A stretch of 11,360 bases of DNA. Origin: an uncultured Eubacteriales bacterium. Lineage in GTDB: Bacteria > Bacillota > Clostridia > Christensenellales > Christensenellaceae. Every line of letters starts with the position of its first letter. The first letter of the stretch is position 1. Shown here in pieces: positions 1 through 7,086 of this stretch. Below the pieces are notes generated by a model. It saw only the letters and a program-made list of their open reading frames with translations, ran no database searches and was not told the origin of the DNA. Both the position numbers and the translations under genes were made by a program. The stretch spans positions 1-11,360 of the forward strand of contig CAJJPW010000049.1 in assembly GCA_905193725.1 (NCBI GenBank). Direction: 5' to 3'.

Positions 1-961
1 TCCACTCCTCGCCCAGCAGGACGGCGAACATGTCGTGCGCCACGGCCGACATGCCCAGCATGACCGGGAAAAGAACGTAGGAGACCACCATCACGACCTG
101 CCGGTAGCTCTCGGCGAACTTCGGAGCGTCGTCCCTGATCTTGGCCAGCGCAGGGAAAGTGACGCTCTGCACGGCCTGCATCGCCGAAATCGTCGGCTGA
201 TCCTTGAGCTTGATCGCCTGATCGAACGAACCGAGCGTATCGGCCGGATAGAGCCGTCCGAGGAAAAACTGCGGAATCTTATTGTAGAACGTCGAAATCA
301 GGTCCGTGGCGATCAGGCTGAAACTGAAGGGAGCCATTTCGCGCAGCGGCCCGCGGCTGCACGCCCCGCAGGGCCGCCAGTCGCTCAGCCACCACAACAG
401 CAGAGTCCGCACCGCCGCCTGCAGCACGCGCTGGGCCACGATACACCAGATCCCGAACCCGGCGAGCGCAAGACCGATCGCCGCCAGTCCGCCCGCGAGC
501 GACGAGGCGAAAGTCACCTTCGACAACAGCGCGAAACGGAACTGCCTGACGCAGATCGTATTCTGAATGGCGCACAGCGCCCCGATGGGCAGCTGCAGGA
601 AAAACACGGGTGCGATCTGCGCGATCTGGGGCATGTCGTAGAACCGCGACGCCGGAAACGCCAGCGCCGTGAAAAGCGCGTACATCACCAGCGAAACCCC
701 GATATTGAAGGCGAAAACCGATTTGTAATCGTCCGCCGAAGGGGCCGCCTTGCGGATCAGCGCCTGCGAAAAACCGCTGTCCACGAGCACCAGCGCCACG
801 GCCACCACGGCCGTCGGAATCGCCATGACGCCGAGGATGTCGCGGGTCAGCAGGCGCAGGATAATAAGGCTCACGGCCATCTGGAGGAGCATCGTACCGA
901 TCTTCTCGGCCATGCTCCACGCCACGCCGCGGGCGACCTTATCCTTCAGCTCCCCTTTCAA
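1..961 (-). CDS. Wzx/RfbX-like polysaccharide flippase (partial, C-terminus off window)
   Basis: Membrane protein of the oligosaccharide flippase family (polysaccharide_synt type), expected to move lipid-linked sugar units across the inner membrane. About 320 residues are visible and the frame is still open at position 1. What is seen: an N-terminus beginning KGELKDKVARGVAWS, then alternating hydrophobic stretches (roughly residues 20-38, 43-61, 84-104, 145-170 and 290-312). There is a DSGFSQALIRK motif at 61-71 and, near residue 245, GSFDQAIKLKDQP followed by VTFPALAKIRDD, which is typical of the family. I chose the TTG at 961 because it sits one codon after the pyk stop and gives the usual family N-terminus; an ATG at 913 is the alternative. 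Bacteroidetes often lack a clear ribosome binding site, and none is visible here. It lies directly downstream of pyk and is probably co-transcribed. The sugar substrate cannot be told. Confidence 0.8.
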   Translation of the reverse strand, partial: MKGELKDKVARGVAWSMAEKIGTMLLQMAVSLIILRLLTRDILGVMAIPTAVVAVALVLVDSGFSQALIRKAAPSADDYKSVFAFNIGVSLVMYALFTALAFPASRFYDMPQIAQIAPVFFLQLPIGALCAIQNTICVRQFRFALLSKVTFASSLAGGLAAIGLALAGFGIWCIVAQRVLQAAVRTLLLWWLSDWRPCGACSRGPLREMAPFSFSLIATDLISTFYNKIPQFFLGRLYPADTLGSFDQAIKLKDQPTISAMQAVQSVTFPALAKIRDDAPKFAESYRQVVMVVSYVLFPVMLGMSAVAHDMFAVLLGEEW

Positions 962-964
962 CGG

Positions 965-2431
965 CTAACACTTTTGCGCCGCAACGATCTCCTCGTTGCG
1001 CCGGCGGATGTTGTCCACATTGGCGATCTCGACATACGACGCACCTCCGTCGGGTCCGAAGCTGCCGCCCACGATGGCCAGCAGATCCTCGCCCTTGAGT
1101 TTGCGGTACTGATCGAGGAATTCGAGCGCATCGACCAAGAAATGATACTTGTCGTGCAGCTCCTGATTGCGCAGAATAGGCACCACGCCGTACGACAGCG
1201 CCAGAATACGCTGCGCGTGAAGCGGGTAGCAGACGGCCATCACGGTCTTCCGGCCGCGGAACGCAGCGAGATAACGGCCCGTACGGCCGGTCTTGGTGTC
1301 GAGCACCACATATTTTATCGGCAGGTTGGTCGAGGCACGCACGGCCGAACGTGCCAGCTGCGCCGTGATCTCGTGGTTCACCGAGACCATGTCCATGTCG
1401 ATCATCGGCTTGAAATGCGTCTCGTCGCGCTCGATCTCGCGGGCGATGCGGGCCATCGTCTCCACCGACTGCACGGGGAAATCGCCCATGGCGGTCTCGT
1501 CGCTCAACATCACGGCGTCCACACGCTCGTAAATGGCGCTGGCCACGTCGCTCACCTCGGCGCGCGTCGGACGCGGGCTCTTGACCATCGAATAGAGCAT
1601 CTGAGTGGCGATAATCACCGGACGCTTGGCGCAAATGCACTTCTCGACGATACGCCGCTGGGTATTGGGAATCGCCTCGGCGGGAAGCTCCACCCCCAGG
1701 TCGCCGCGCGCCACCATGATGCCGTACGACGCCTCGATGATCTCGTCGATGTTGTCGAGCCCCTCGCGGTTCTCGATCTTCGAGATGATCTTGATCTTGC
1801 TGCCGTGGGCATCGAGGATGTCCTGCACGGCTTTGATGTCCCTGGCGCTGCGCACGAACGAGTGTGCGATGAAATCCACGTCGTTCTTCACGGCCCACTC
1901 GATAAACCGGCGGTCTTTCTCCGTCACCGAAGGCAGGTTGATCGACACCGACGGCACGTTGACGCTCTTGCGCGAACGCATGGCGCCTCCCACGACGAAC
2001 TCGCAGTCCAACTCCGTATCGTTCTTGCCCACGACGCGGATTTCCAGCTCGCCGTCGGCGATCAGCATCCGCGCCCCGACGGGAATGTCGCTCACGATCG
2101 ACGGCACGTTCATGTAGACCACCTTGCGGGTCGTGAAGTCCGAGCCGTCCGAACCGCGCACGGCCACCCGGTCCCCCGGGCGGAAATTGATGCTGTTGCC
2201 GTATTCGTCGGCGATCGTCGTGACACGGATTTCGGGTCCTTTGGTATCTATCATAATCGGAATGGCCGGGTTCACCCGGTGCACCGTCTCGACGATATGC
2301 GTGGCCCCGTCCTCGGAGACGTGCGCCGAATTGACGCGCACCACGTCCATACCCGCGTCGAAAAGCTGTTTTACGAACTCTTCGGTGCAGCGGAAATCCG
2401 ACATCGTAGCGACAATCTTGGTTTTTTTCAT
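965..2431 (-). CDS. pyk: Pyruvate kinase
   Basis: Glycolytic enzyme converting phosphoenolpyruvate and ADP to pyruvate and ATP in the cytoplasm. The protein is 488 residues from the ATG at 2431 (MKKTKIVATM), the usual family length; an in-frame ATG three codons upstream (2440) is possible. Seen motifs: DTKGPEIR at 62-69, a B domain at about 70-165, SKIENREG at 217-224 with the catalytic Lys218 and metal-binding Glu220, ARGDLGVE at 241-248 with Asp244, and ATQMLYSM followed by MLSDETAMGDFP. The N-terminal signature differs from the textbook form: TMSD replaces TIGPAS and VRVNSAH replaces RLNFSHG. I associate these variants with Bacteroidetes enzymes. It follows the aroQ tail by about 160 bases, and I recall aroQ-pyk adjacency as common in Bacteroidetes. 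The gap upstream (2432-2590) holds no gene I can support, and I found no clear Bacteroidetes TAnnTTTG promoter in it. Confidence 0.95.
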   Translation of the reverse strand: MKKTKIVATMSDFRCTEEFVKQLFDAGMDVVRVNSAHVSEDGATHIVETVHRVNPAIPIMIDTKGPEIRVTTIADEYGNSINFRPGDRVAVRGSDGSDFTTRKVVYMNVPSIVSDIPVGARMLIADGELEIRVVGKNDTELDCEFVVGGAMRSRKSVNVPSVSINLPSVTEKDRRFIEWAVKNDVDFIAHSFVRSARDIKAVQDILDAHGSKIKIISKIENREGLDNIDEIIEASYGIMVARGDLGVELPAEAIPNTQRRIVEKCICAKRPVIIATQMLYSMVKSPRPTRAEVSDVASAIYERVDAVMLSDETAMGDFPVQSVETMARIAREIERDETHFKPMIDMDMVSVNHEITAQLARSAVRASTNLPIKYVVLDTKTGRTGRYLAAFRGRKTVMAVCYPLHAQRILALSYGVVPILRNQELHDKYHFLVDALEFLDQYRKLKGEDLLAIVGGSFGPDGGASYVEIANVDNIRRRNEEIVAAQKC

Positions 2432-2590
2432 GCGATACATAGAGCTATGTTTTTACGTTTATATTATCCTTCGATACGCTCTCGGGCGGTGTTGCCGCCG
2501 CCGTTGGCGTCGTTCACAAGTCTGTCCACCCCGAATCCCTCCCCGGAGAGGACTTGAAGGCAGCGTTGCCGGGCTTCCGCCCCGACGCAA

Positions 2591-3028
2591 CTATTTTTCC
2601 GCGCCTGTCAGCAGCGCGTACACGCCCAGCCGATAGGAGTTCAGGCCGAACCCCATGATCGACCCCGCGGCCACGGGAGCCAGCAGCGAGGTGTGGCGGA
2701 ACTCCTCCCTGCTGTGTACATTGGAAAGGTGCACCTCTACAATGGGAATTTTCGCCATGGCAATCGCATCCCGAATGGCATAAGAATAGTGGGTATACGC
2801 CCCAGCGTTTAAAATAATGCCATCGCACTCCAAAATATACCGGTGAATGGCGCCCACAATCTCTCCCTCCACATTGGAGGTAAAGAAATCCACCTGGGCG
2901 TCCATCTCTTTTGCCTTATCCTCAATGATTTGGTTGATTTCGGCCAACGTTTTCTCTCCATACACGCTCACTTCTCTTTGCCCTAACATGTTGAGGTTTG
3001 GGCCGTTAATCACCGCAATTTTTTTCAT
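2591..3028 (-). CDS. aroQ: Type II 3-dehydroquinate dehydratase, apparent hybrid gene
   Basis: Dehydrates 3-dehydroquinate to 3-dehydroshikimate, the third step of the shikimate pathway. The protein is 145 residues, the normal type II length. Seen motifs: NGPNLNMLGQRE at 8-19, the catalytic Tyr23 in VYG, NVEGE at 52-56, NAGAYTHYS at 74-82, the active-site His100 in EVHLSN, and REEFRHTS at 107-114. The start has a clear AAGGAGAG ribosome binding site 8 bases upstream. The gene looks composite. Residues 1 to about 105 use mixed codons like the genes to the right, with Firmicute-like wording. The tail from about residue 108 (APVAAGSIMGFGLNSYRLGV) uses almost only G/C-ending codons and resembles Bacteroidetes AroQ. 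The frame is intact across the change and all catalytic residues lie in the first part. It is either an assembly chimera or a real recombinant. Confidence 0.88.
   Translation of the reverse strand: MKKIAVINGPNLNMLGQREVSVYGEKTLAEINQIIEDKAKEMDAQVDFFTSNVEGEIVGAIHRYILECDGIILNAGAYTHYSYAIRDAIAMAKIPIVEVHLSNVHSREEFRHTSLLAPVAAGSIMGFGLNSYRLGVYALLTGAEK
2685..2730. other. Probable junction between two genomes inside aroQ
   Basis: Composition and protein style change here. To the left the DNA is strongly GC-rich, long shadow frames run antisense to pyk, and ribosome binding sites are weak. To the right GC is lower and every gene has an AGGAG-like site. The exact breakpoint cannot be placed because the region encodes the conserved VHSREEFRHTS stretch, where orthologues from different phyla can share identical bases. 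That is also the sort of place where a short-read assembler may join two genomes. Confidence 0.72.
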
Positions 3029-3184
3029 CTTTGCTCTCTCCTTTTTCTATCCTTTTTCTCTTATATATTGTTTTCTCTAAAAGACCGCTTACCACCTGAT
3101 GTCCCCTCATCTATTTACTATCTCAAAAGAGGATTTTTCCCCGTCATAGCCAATTTTAAAGGTATACTGTTTTTGAGGAGTGAT

Positions 3185-4045
3185 ATGATGAAACACCAAT
3201 ATACGATTATTGGAGACCCTATCGATCACAGTCTTTCTCCTGTGATCTACAACACATTATACCCTGTTTACGGTCTTGATTGCCATTATGCTCGCACCCA
3301 AGTGGCGCCAAATCAATTGGCAGAGTTTATTGCGTCCGTTCGCGCTACCCCAATTTTTGGATTTAACGTCACTATGCCGCTCAAAAAAGAGATCATTCAA
3401 TATCTAGATGAAGTAGATCCCTTTGCCTCTTTGGCCCAGGCAGTGAACATCGTAGTCAACCGGGATGGCAAATTGGCGGGCTACAATGTGGACGGCATAG
3501 GTCTTTGTGAAGGGCTCGTACAAAATGGCATTCCCATCGATGGAAAGCACATCACTGTGTTGGGGGCTGGCGGTGCCAGCGTATCCATCTGTCTCAGTCT
3601 GGCCCACTATAAAGCAAGCTGCATAGACATCGTCAACCGTTCGCTTTCCCGGGCACAGCACATCGCTCAGCTGGTCTCCCAGAACTTCGCCTGCGATTGC
3701 CACACCTATGAGCTGGGTAGCGATCTCGCTTCTCTCCTAACACAGACGGATATTCTCATCAACACCACCTGTCTTGGCATGCATGGCATCTCAGAGGACT
3801 GGGAAGATCTCTCCTTTTTAGACGCTCTGCCCAAACGCGCTGCTGCTGTGGATATCATCTACAACCCCGGCAAGACCACATTTCTTCAAGAGGCGGAAAA
3901 GAGAGGCCTTACCATCCAAAACGGCCTAGAGATGCTCATCTATCAAGGGTTTGAGTCCTTTTATCTCTACCATCAGATGAAGAACCGCAAAGAGGATTAC
4001 TCTCTGCTCAAAAACGCCCTTCTGGAGGCTTTGGGGCAAAAGTAG
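3185..4045 (+). CDS. aroE: Shikimate dehydrogenase
   Basis: Reduces 3-dehydroshikimate to shikimate with NADPH, step four of the pathway. The protein is 286 residues, normal for the family. Seen: SLSP at 16-19 (the substrate-binding SxSP motif), NVTMPLK at 61-67 with catalytic Lys67, Asn88, NVDG at 101-104 with the catalytic Asp (usual form NTDG), the nucleotide-binding GAGGAS at 127-132, NRSLSRA at 151-157, NTTCLGM at 193-199, DIIYNPGKTTFL, and a C-terminal LEMLIYQGFESF. I start it at 3185 because GAGGAG at 3175-3180 lies just upstream; the adjacent ATG at 3188 is spaced slightly better and equally likely. The open frame extends upstream to 3068 but that stretch does not look like AroE. It is the only gene of the aromatic block on the plus strand, diverging from aroQ and converging on aroK. 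Confidence 0.95.
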   Translation: MMKHQYTIIGDPIDHSLSPVIYNTLYPVYGLDCHYARTQVAPNQLAEFIASVRATPIFGFNVTMPLKKEIIQYLDEVDPFASLAQAVNIVVNRDGKLAGYNVDGIGLCEGLVQNGIPIDGKHITVLGAGGASVSICLSLAHYKASCIDIVNRSLSRAQHIAQLVSQNFACDCHTYELGSDLASLLTQTDILINTTCLGMHGISEDWEDLSFLDALPKRAAAVDIIYNPGKTTFLQEAEKRGLTIQNGLEMLIYQGFESFYLYHQMKNRKEDYSLLKNALLEALGQK

Positions 4046-4054
4046 TGAAAACAG

Positions 4055-4087
4055 GTGGGCAAGGCCGAGTACTTTGCCCACTTTTTT
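4055..4087 (+). terminator. Intrinsic terminator of aroE
   Basis: An 8-bp perfect stem, GTGGGCAA (4055-4062) with TTGCCCAC (4074-4081), is followed at once by six T residues (4082-4087). It starts 10 bases after the aroE stop. The opposite strand has only a short T tract after the same hairpin, so any effect on transcripts leaving aroK would be weaker. Confidence 0.85.
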
Positions 4088-4146
4088 GTATGCAAGGCGA
4101 AATAGCCTATTGCCTTACCATTTTTAACGCACCCCTTCTATGAAAC

Positions 4147-4662
4147 CTAAAGTCTCCCATTTTGTGAATCCCACTCTTCCAGCGCCTTTAGAATTTGATG
4201 CCGGGTCTGGGCAAAGCTGCCATCGTTTATAATTTTTATATGGCAAGCCTGTTCGTAAATCTCCCTTCTGCTCTCATATACCCTTTCCACGTCCTCTTTG
4301 GAGCGCAAATTGGGTCGGTGTGCAATGTCCACATCTCCCATGATATGCTCAACCGGCCTCTCGAGATATAACACTACCCCCGTGCTCCTCATAATTTCCA
4401 CATTGTCCTGCCGTAAAACCGCTCCTCCACCCAGGCTGATCACCCAGCCGTTTTCCTGGGCCAGACTGGCAACGGCTTGGTGTTCGATTTCACGAAATGC
4501 CTGTTGCCCCTCTTGGGCAAATATTTCGGGGATGGAGACGCCCTGGGTCTGCTCGATATACGCATCCACATCTACAAAAGGCCGTTTGAGTTTTTTCGCC
4601 ACCGTGCTGGCGAATGCGGTCTTTCCCGCTCCCATCATGCCGATAAAATACACGTTATTCAT
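4147..4662 (-). CDS. aroK: Shikimate kinase
   Basis: Phosphorylates shikimate to shikimate 3-phosphate using ATP, step five of the pathway. The protein is 171 residues, the usual length. Seen: the Walker A motif GMMGAGKT at 8-15, DVDAYIE at 31-37 with the shikimate-binding Asp, FREIE at 56-60 with Arg57, the GGG motif at 78-80, and a lid segment around HRPNLRS (115-121). The start at 4662 has an AGGAGAG site 4 bases upstream. It is the last gene of the minus-strand aromatic operon, 28 bases after pheA, so it is probably translated from the same mRNA. Confidence 0.96.
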   Translation of the reverse strand: MNNVYFIGMMGAGKTAFASTVAKKLKRPFVDVDAYIEQTQGVSIPEIFAQEGQQAFREIEHQAVASLAQENGWVISLGGGAVLRQDNVEIMRSTGVVLYLERPVEHIMGDVDIAHRPNLRSKEDVERVYESRREIYEQACHIKIINDGSFAQTRHQILKALEEWDSQNGRL

Positions 4663-4690
4663 AATGCTCTCCTATCCTCCTGGTCTTCCC

Positions 4691-5842
4691 TCATCCATGG
4701 GTTGCATTTTCGTAATTACCTAGGATTTGAAAGGATAGGGTGTTTTGATTCAGTTCTTCCATCAGTCTACCCACCTCTGTGTCCAGCAGATTTCCCTCGC
4801 ATTCCACATAAAAACTGTAGATAAATCCATTTTGGTAGTGAGGATACGAGCGAATATTCAAAAGATTGGCCCGGTGTTTTTGGAAAATCTCCAGCACACT
4901 GCTCAACGTGCCACAGGTGTGATTTAAATCAAAGTGCATGCTGATCTTGTTGCAACTGTCGTCCTTGCGGCATTGGCGTCCGATCAGCAAAAAGCGGGTG
5001 AAGTTATTCGGCTCATCGGCGATGTTCTTTTGAAGAGGCACTAACCCGTAAAGCTCCATGGCCAAGGAGTTGGCCACCGCTCCCTCTTCCAGACTTTGTT
5101 GTCCGCTCACGTACTCCGCCGCCGCCGATGTGCTGGTGTAGGGAACCAGCGTAACCCCCTCCAGCCCGCTCAAGTACTTACTGCACTGTCCTAACGCCTG
5201 CTCGTGAGAGTAAACGCGCTTGAGTCCTTCTATTGTCGCTCCCTGTTTGCCCATCAAAATGTTCTCGATTTTCAGGCTGAACTCCCCCCGTATAAAAAGC
5301 CCATTTTGGATGATTCCCGTGAGAATAGCGCCCACATCGCCGTGGATGGAATTTTCCATGGGCAAAACCGCCTCCACGTTCTGGTGGACCTTTAACGTCT
5401 CAAAGATCTCCTCAAAGCTGTTCTTTTCAATGAGCTGCCTGCCTGCACCTACCTTCTGAGCCGCCAAATGAGAGTTGGAGCCCTGCATTCCCAAATACAG
5501 TATTGGCCCTTTTTGGCTGGACGTCTCCAGCTCTTTTCCCTGCAATGGGGCATTTTCCATTTCCCGCCTGCTCAAATATTCCCGCTGCAATTCTTTGCTC
5601 AGATGCAAAATATTTTCGATAAACTGTTGCACCTGCCCTGCCAAAGCTGGGTCTTGCACCATGCTCTGCCTGGTAAGGCGCACTTGCTGCTCCCTTTTTT
5701 TGTCAAACACTGCCTTCCCCGTCTTTTCTTTGCATCGAGCCACCTCTAGGCTCACTTGGCAGCGTCTTTCAAACAGGCTGATCAGCTCCCTATCGATCTG
5801 ATCCAGCTGCTCCCGGCACTTTTCCAGCGTCATTTCTTCCAT
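4691..5842 (-). CDS. pheA: Bifunctional chorismate mutase/prephenate dehydratase (P-protein)
   Basis: Converts chorismate to prephenate and then to phenylpyruvate, committing flux to phenylalanine. It has 383 residues in three parts. The chorismate mutase domain (about 1-90) keeps the AroQ-class catalytic set by alignment from memory to the E. coli P-protein: Arg10, Arg27, Lys38, Asp47, Arg50 and Gln86. The prephenate dehydratase domain (about 113-290) has ENSIHGDV, YSHEQALGQC and the TRF catalytic motif at 282-284. An ACT-like domain (about 298-375) follows. In this last domain the Phe-binding motif usually read as ESRP is RSYP (331-334), and the GAL motif is CGTL (310-313), so feedback inhibition by Phe may be changed. 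The start has a GGAAGGAAG site a few bases upstream. The gap to aroC is 16 bases. Confidence 0.95.
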   Translation of the reverse strand: MEEMTLEKCREQLDQIDRELISLFERRCQVSLEVARCKEKTGKAVFDKKREQQVRLTRQSMVQDPALAGQVQQFIENILHLSKELQREYLSRREMENAPLQGKELETSSQKGPILYLGMQGSNSHLAAQKVGAGRQLIEKNSFEEIFETLKVHQNVEAVLPMENSIHGDVGAILTGIIQNGLFIRGEFSLKIENILMGKQGATIEGLKRVYSHEQALGQCSKYLSGLEGVTLVPYTSTSAAAEYVSGQQSLEEGAVANSLAMELYGLVPLQKNIADEPNNFTRFLLIGRQCRKDDSCNKISMHFDLNHTCGTLSSVLEIFQKHRANLLNIRSYPHYQNGFIYSFYVECEGNLLDTEVGRLMEELNQNTLSFQILGNYENATHG

Positions 5843-5858
5843 GTTTCTTCCTTCCTAT

Positions 5859-6949
5859 CTATTGCCACTCTCCACCCGATTTTAGCATCAGGTTGGTCAG
5901 GGCGATCATCGCTGCCGCTTTGATGCCGTGAATGCCACGGCGCAGAATGCATCCGTCGTGTCGCCCTTTTATTTTTAATACAGCATCTTGGCCGCTCACC
6001 AAATCCACTGTCTCTTGCGGTTGAAAGATAGAGGGAGTGGGCCGCATTGCCGCTCGGAAAATCAAAGGCATTCCGTTGGTCAATCCGCCGTTGATTCCGC
6101 CGCTGCGGTTGGTCTTTGTCTTTACCCTATCTCCTTCCATATAAAAGTTGTCGTTTGCCTCGCTGCCCCGCATCTCACCTAGGGCAAATCCCGCGCCAAA
6201 CTCCAGGCCTTTCACCCCCGGCACACTGTACACTAGCGCGGCAATTTGGCTCTCCACACTCTCCAGCATAGGCTCTCCCAACCCCACAGGCAGACCTATC
6301 ACGCAGATTTCCGCTACGCCGCCTACCGAGTCTCCCGCTTTGACAGCAGCTTCTATCTGCCCCTTTATCCGCTCTTCGGCAGCTGGATCTAGACAGGGGA
6401 AGGCCCTATGATTCATCTGCTCTATGGCCTTTTCCAGGTTTTCCTGTGTTTCAAACCCGGGGGCTGTCTCCTTCCCAATCCTGCGTATAGCAGCACCGCC
6501 TACAATTCCCTTGGTGCACAGAAGCCCCTCACACAGAGCACCTGCAAACACCAGGGGTGCTGTCAACCGCCCGGAAAAATGTCCCCCGCCATTTTGGTCG
6601 TTATACCCATGGTATTTGACATAGGCGGCGTAATCGCTGTGAGATGGTCGCGGCAAAAAGGCGGTATTTTCATAATCTCCAGAGCGAGCTGTCTTGTTGT
6701 AAAACACAGCAGTCAGCGGGCTCCCTGTGGTCTTTCCCCCTTTGACGCCAGAGAGAATCTCGTATTCATCTCGTTCGCCCCGCTTGGTGTCCCCTATGGT
6801 TCCGCCAGCTCTGCGCTTGTCCAGCTCTCTTTTTATGATATCCTCTCTCACCTCTGCACCGGCGGGCCGCCAATCGTAACGCCAATAGCCTTGCCATGGG
6901 ATTCCCCAAATATACTTATCTCTAATCGATCCTTGAACATACTACCCAA
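5859..6949 (-). CDS. aroC: Chorismate synthase, with an apparent frameshift near the N-terminus
   Basis: Forms chorismate from EPSP by anti-1,4 elimination, using reduced FMN. The body of the protein is intact from about 6860 to 5859: RSGDYEN, PSHSDYAAYVKYHG, NGGGHFSGRLTAP, NRSGGINGGLTNGMPL, RPTPSIF and KGRHDG are all family motifs. The N-terminus lies in another frame. A TTG at 6949, with GTGAGG 9 bases upstream, would give MGSMFKDRLEISIFGESHG and then KAIGVTIGGPP, ending near 6860; that frame then hits a TGA at 6848-6850. Comparison with the family pattern (DGxPxG) suggests four missing bases, as if a CCGGCCGG had lost one CCGG; a single lost base would also restore the frame but leave the protein one residue short. 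As written no full-length enzyme is made. The 137 bases between aroA and aroC are A/T-rich and hold no gene I can support. Confidence 0.88.
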
Positions 6950-7086
6950 ACTCTCATACCTCACTTACAAATTGATCTGTTCATCTACCACTTAAAATCC
7001 AGCGTTCTTCCTCTTATCTCTTCCTTCTTCTATACGGAACTTACATTCTTGCTATTACTCGTCTTGGAGCCAAACCTTTTCTCCAG

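Noticed and set aside
279..920. A minus-strand frame of 213 codons in the flippase region.
   Set aside because: It is Arg/Gly-rich and out of frame with the hydrophobic flippase reading, which runs from 961 to the window edge with family motifs.
35..2557. An 840-codon plus-strand open frame covering the whole left part.
   Set aside because: It is a shadow antisense to pyk and the flippase, made possible by GC-rich codon bias; it is full of His, Arg and Asp and shows no recognisable domain.
3163..3168. TATACT as a -10 box for aroE.
   Set aside because: No -35 hexamer stands at the right distance and transcription would begin within the ribosome binding site.
7020..7080. A TTGGCT-17-AAGAAT promoter candidate between aroA and aroC on the minus strand.
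   Set aside because: Each box matches only 4 of 6 bases, and such matches are expected by chance in A/T-rich spacer; not strong enough to list.
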